Notes under the pieces: model-generated
Database searches by the model: none
Told to the model about the DNA's origin: nothing
The model's input: the letters and a program-made list of their open reading frames with translations, nothing else
Translations under genes and position numbers: made by a program
NCBI GenBank assembly: GCA_003602665.1
Contig: QQSG01000029.1
Coordinates: forward strand, 4,284 to 11,369
Source of the DNA: Candidatus Poseidoniales archaeon
Lineage (GTDB): Archaea; Thermoplasmatota; Poseidoniia; Poseidoniales; Poseidoniaceae
DNA: 7,086 bases
Direction: 5' to 3'
Part shown: in pieces, positions 5,168 through 7,086 of the stretch
Layout of the letters: every line of letters starts with the position of its first letter
Position numbering within the stretch: the stretch's first letter is position 1

Positions 5168-7086
5168 ATGGTCGAAGAAGCAATTCGTTTGATTCGTCCT
5201 GGCCTTAAGCAGCCAAAAAGAGGACGGCTCGCCTTTTTTCTTGTTCTTGTAATGCTTATTCCCCTGTTTCAGCCAGTACAAGCTGATATCACCGTACGGC
5301 AAGACGATTTTGACCTCTTAGAGACTCTTTCAGATGTGATGGCGTTACAAGAATCCAGCGATGACTCTGTTGTTGCCGTTGGATCCTCGACTGCAGCTTT
5401 AGCGTTGGTTGAAGCAGCGAAAAGAGAGAGTCAAGCAGGAGATCCACTCGATGATGCTACGCAATACCTGAACAATGTTGAGTTAAGAGATACAACTCCA
5501 CTCGCTGAAGATCATCCACGACCTTACGAGATTCTTTTGGATACGAATTCTCAACCAGATGGTTGGCCAAACAATCTTCTTCAAACATTATTCTCGCTCG
5601 AAGCCATCTCTTTGACGGACCCGCTCGCGGTTGGAATCAATACCTATGCTTTGTACGTTAATTTCTCAAGTCGGAATTCTGGTCCACAATTTGAGACTTG
5701 GTCATACGGGACGTTTACTGGTGAATTATTCGTGGGAACAGACTTGGTTTTGTTTGAAAATTTCATCGATATCGATGGAGATAATGTCGATGACGTTTCA
5801 ATCTCACTCACTGTACTTGGTCTGCTCCAACTCAATCAAGGGTTTGGATTTGAACCTCCATTGGATCCTCTCAATCCTTTCAGTGCAGTGCCAGATACGA
5901 TTTGGCTTCGACCAACATTCCAATGGAAGATTAACCAACTTAACGAGAATGATCCGCTATGGGATGAAATGGCTCACATGGAAATCTCCTTGTTGAAGGG
6001 CCTTGCATTCGATTCAGCAGTCCAAGATTCACAATCCTATGCCCTGGTTCTCGATACACGGTTGACTCAACCACCAAGTGATTTCAGAGTTGAAGTCGGG
6101 ATTCAGGAATTTAGATTTAGTATCTCAGGTGCTGTCACGAACATTGTTCAACTTCTCACTGATTTCGTCGGAGGTGGTGCTTTACCTGCAGATGCATTGA
6201 CGCTGACATCTGTTTCAGCACCGTATGCTATTAGCATACGGAATCCTAATTCCGACGCATCTAATCTCCAAACTGAGTGTGATACAGAATATTATGACGT
6301 CATCAACGACCATGACGTCCCAAGTGAATTTCACAAATGTGGATTTGGAGTTGGAATAGGTTTCATAGAATTCGATGAATTGGATGTAAACGGTCAAGCA
6401 GATATCATTGATATGGGCTACATCGATGTTGGATTCCATCCTGAACGAGGCTCCAACGAATTGCCAGAAGAAGTCGATCTAACGCTGAGAAATGACAATC
6501 TTGGAGATAATACATTCGACACAGTTGAACTTTACAGCGATACTGGTGCAGATCTCTGGCTTCATTACTTTGAAGATCGAAGCAACACAATTGAAGGCGG
6601 AACCTTCGGAAACATTACCGATTCTCGGCTTTGGATACGCGGCCTGCCTTCTGGAACACTCCCTCAGGAAGAAATAGATGCTATTTTCACGACAATTGGA
6701 GAAGCTCCAGGAAGTGTTAATCTTCCAGGAGATATGCCAGACAGACTCTCATTTATCGTTGCAATAAAGAATTTCTCTGGAGATTCAAGTACGAATCAAA
6801 ACGACCTCACTCTCCCTATCAACCCTGCAGCACCTCCTGTGACGTTGATTATGATTGCAGGAACGGAACGAATCGAATCATTGACCTATGACTCAACAAT
6901 GAAGCGGGGCGGCTATGAGAACGACGTTAGTTCGATTCGTATTTCTGTTTCTAATCTTCCCGAAGTTCTCGTTTTGAAAGGAAGTTTCCAATTGTCTGAA
7001 ACAGGTGTTTCTCGGGTTAATTTCAACAATCCCAATCTCAATACAATCTCCCAACTTCTCGACAACGCTTTGTTGACATTGGTCGA
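5168..7086 (+). CDS. Large Sec-exported protein of unknown family (3' end outside window)
   Basis: An uninterrupted frame of 639 codons running off the window, so the C-terminus is unknown. The N-terminus is a long signal peptide: a basic segment (KQPKRGR, 14-20), a hydrophobic core (21-34) and a likely cleavage after VQA at residue 39. The mature part is acidic and rich in Asn, Asp and Ser, as expected of an extracellular beta-rich protein. It has a Ca-loop-like DIDGDNVDD (201-209), a candidate disulfide between Cys371 and Cys391, and glycosylation sequons at N165, N482 and N535. No enzyme motif or known domain is evident, and no membrane helix is visible after the signal peptide; an anchor could lie beyond the window. 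ATG 5168 is the only in-frame ATG after the stop at 5102. It has no Shine-Dalgarno and follows a 75-nt gap without a clear TATA box, so it may be transcribed separately, perhaps with a very short leader. Its position after another exported protein suggests a surface role. Confidence 0.85.
   Translation, partial: MVEEAIRLIRPGLKQPKRGRLAFFLVLVMLIPLFQPVQADITVRQDDFDLLETLSDVMALQESSDDSVVAVGSSTAALALVEAAKRESQAGDPLDDATQYLNNVELRDTTPLAEDHPRPYEILLDTNSQPDGWPNNLLQTLFSLEAISLTDPLAVGINTYALYVNFSSRNSGPQFETWSYGTFTGELFVGTDLVLFENFIDIDGDNVDDVSISLTVLGLLQLNQGFGFEPPLDPLNPFSAVPDTIWLRPTFQWKINQLNENDPLWDEMAHMEISLLKGLAFDSAVQDSQSYALVLDTRLTQPPSDFRVEVGIQEFRFSISGAVTNIVQLLTDFVGGGALPADALTLTSVSAPYAISIRNPNSDASNLQTECDTEYYDVINDHDVPSEFHKCGFGVGIGFIEFDELDVNGQADIIDMGYIDVGFHPERGSNELPEEVDLTLRNDNLGDNTFDTVELYSDTGADLWLHYFEDRSNTIEGGTFGNITDSRLWIRGLPSGTLPQEEIDAIFTTIGEAPGSVNLPGDMPDRLSFIVAIKNFSGDSSTNQNDLTLPINPAAPPVTLIMIAGTERIESLTYDSTMKRGGYENDVSSIRISVSNLPEVLVLKGSFQLSETGVSRVNFNNPNLNTISQLLDNALLTLV

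Noticed and set aside
5134..5208. Short upstream open frame (24 codons) from ATG 5134 overlapping the start of the last gene
   Set aside because: It has no convincing ribosome-binding site and no recognisable peptide; an ATG this close to a start is expected by chance.
5631..5996. 121-codon + strand open frame
   Set aside because: It lies entirely inside the 639-codon frame that has a signal peptide and runs to the window edge; only one can be real, and the longer one is far better supported.

Overview
The window looks like a stretch of archaeal chromosome. The firmest evidence is a complete ribosomal protein L15e gene, a family found only in archaea and eukaryotes, followed by a PRC-barrel miniprotein, an RNase Z-type nuclease and large Sec-exported proteins. 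PKD-type ectodomains joined to a cytosolic zinc ribbon, together with a medium G+C content, resemble planktonic Marine Group II (Poseidoniales) or related Thermoplasmatota genomes. That placement is an inference from gene content; there is no rRNA here to test it. All genes are on the + strand.

Layout: a single-domain rhodanese (12-401) is followed by a 115-nt gap with a weak TATA-like element. Next comes a tight cluster of L15e (517-1119), a PRC-barrel protein (1177-1434), an RNase Z-like metallo-hydrolase (start best placed at 1447, end 2595) and an 823-residue membrane protein (2621-5092). Gaps inside the cluster are 57, 12 and 25 nt, so one transcript is likely. After 75 nt a second large exported protein starts at 5168 and stays open for 639 codons to the window edge. 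There is no gene-free stretch longer than 300 bases, and I saw no tRNA, rRNA, CRISPR array or mobile element.

The first cluster genes join translation (L15e) with probable tRNA 3'-end processing (RNase Z), with a small PRC-barrel protein between them. The last two genes make cell-surface proteins. The 823-residue protein has a signal peptide, a duplicated N-terminal domain, three PKD-like domains (two carrying matching EF-hand-like acidic loops), one membrane helix, and a cytosolic tail ending in a four-cysteine zinc ribbon. The final protein has a signal peptide and no family that I recognise. Putting these two next to each other suggests a surface or adhesion role, but nothing in the sequence proves that they act together.

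Ribosome-binding sites show a regular pattern. The core Shine-Dalgarno position ends exactly 7 nt before the start in L15e, PRC-barrel and RNase Z, and a weaker AGG sits at the same spacing before the 823-residue gene. The last gene has no such site.
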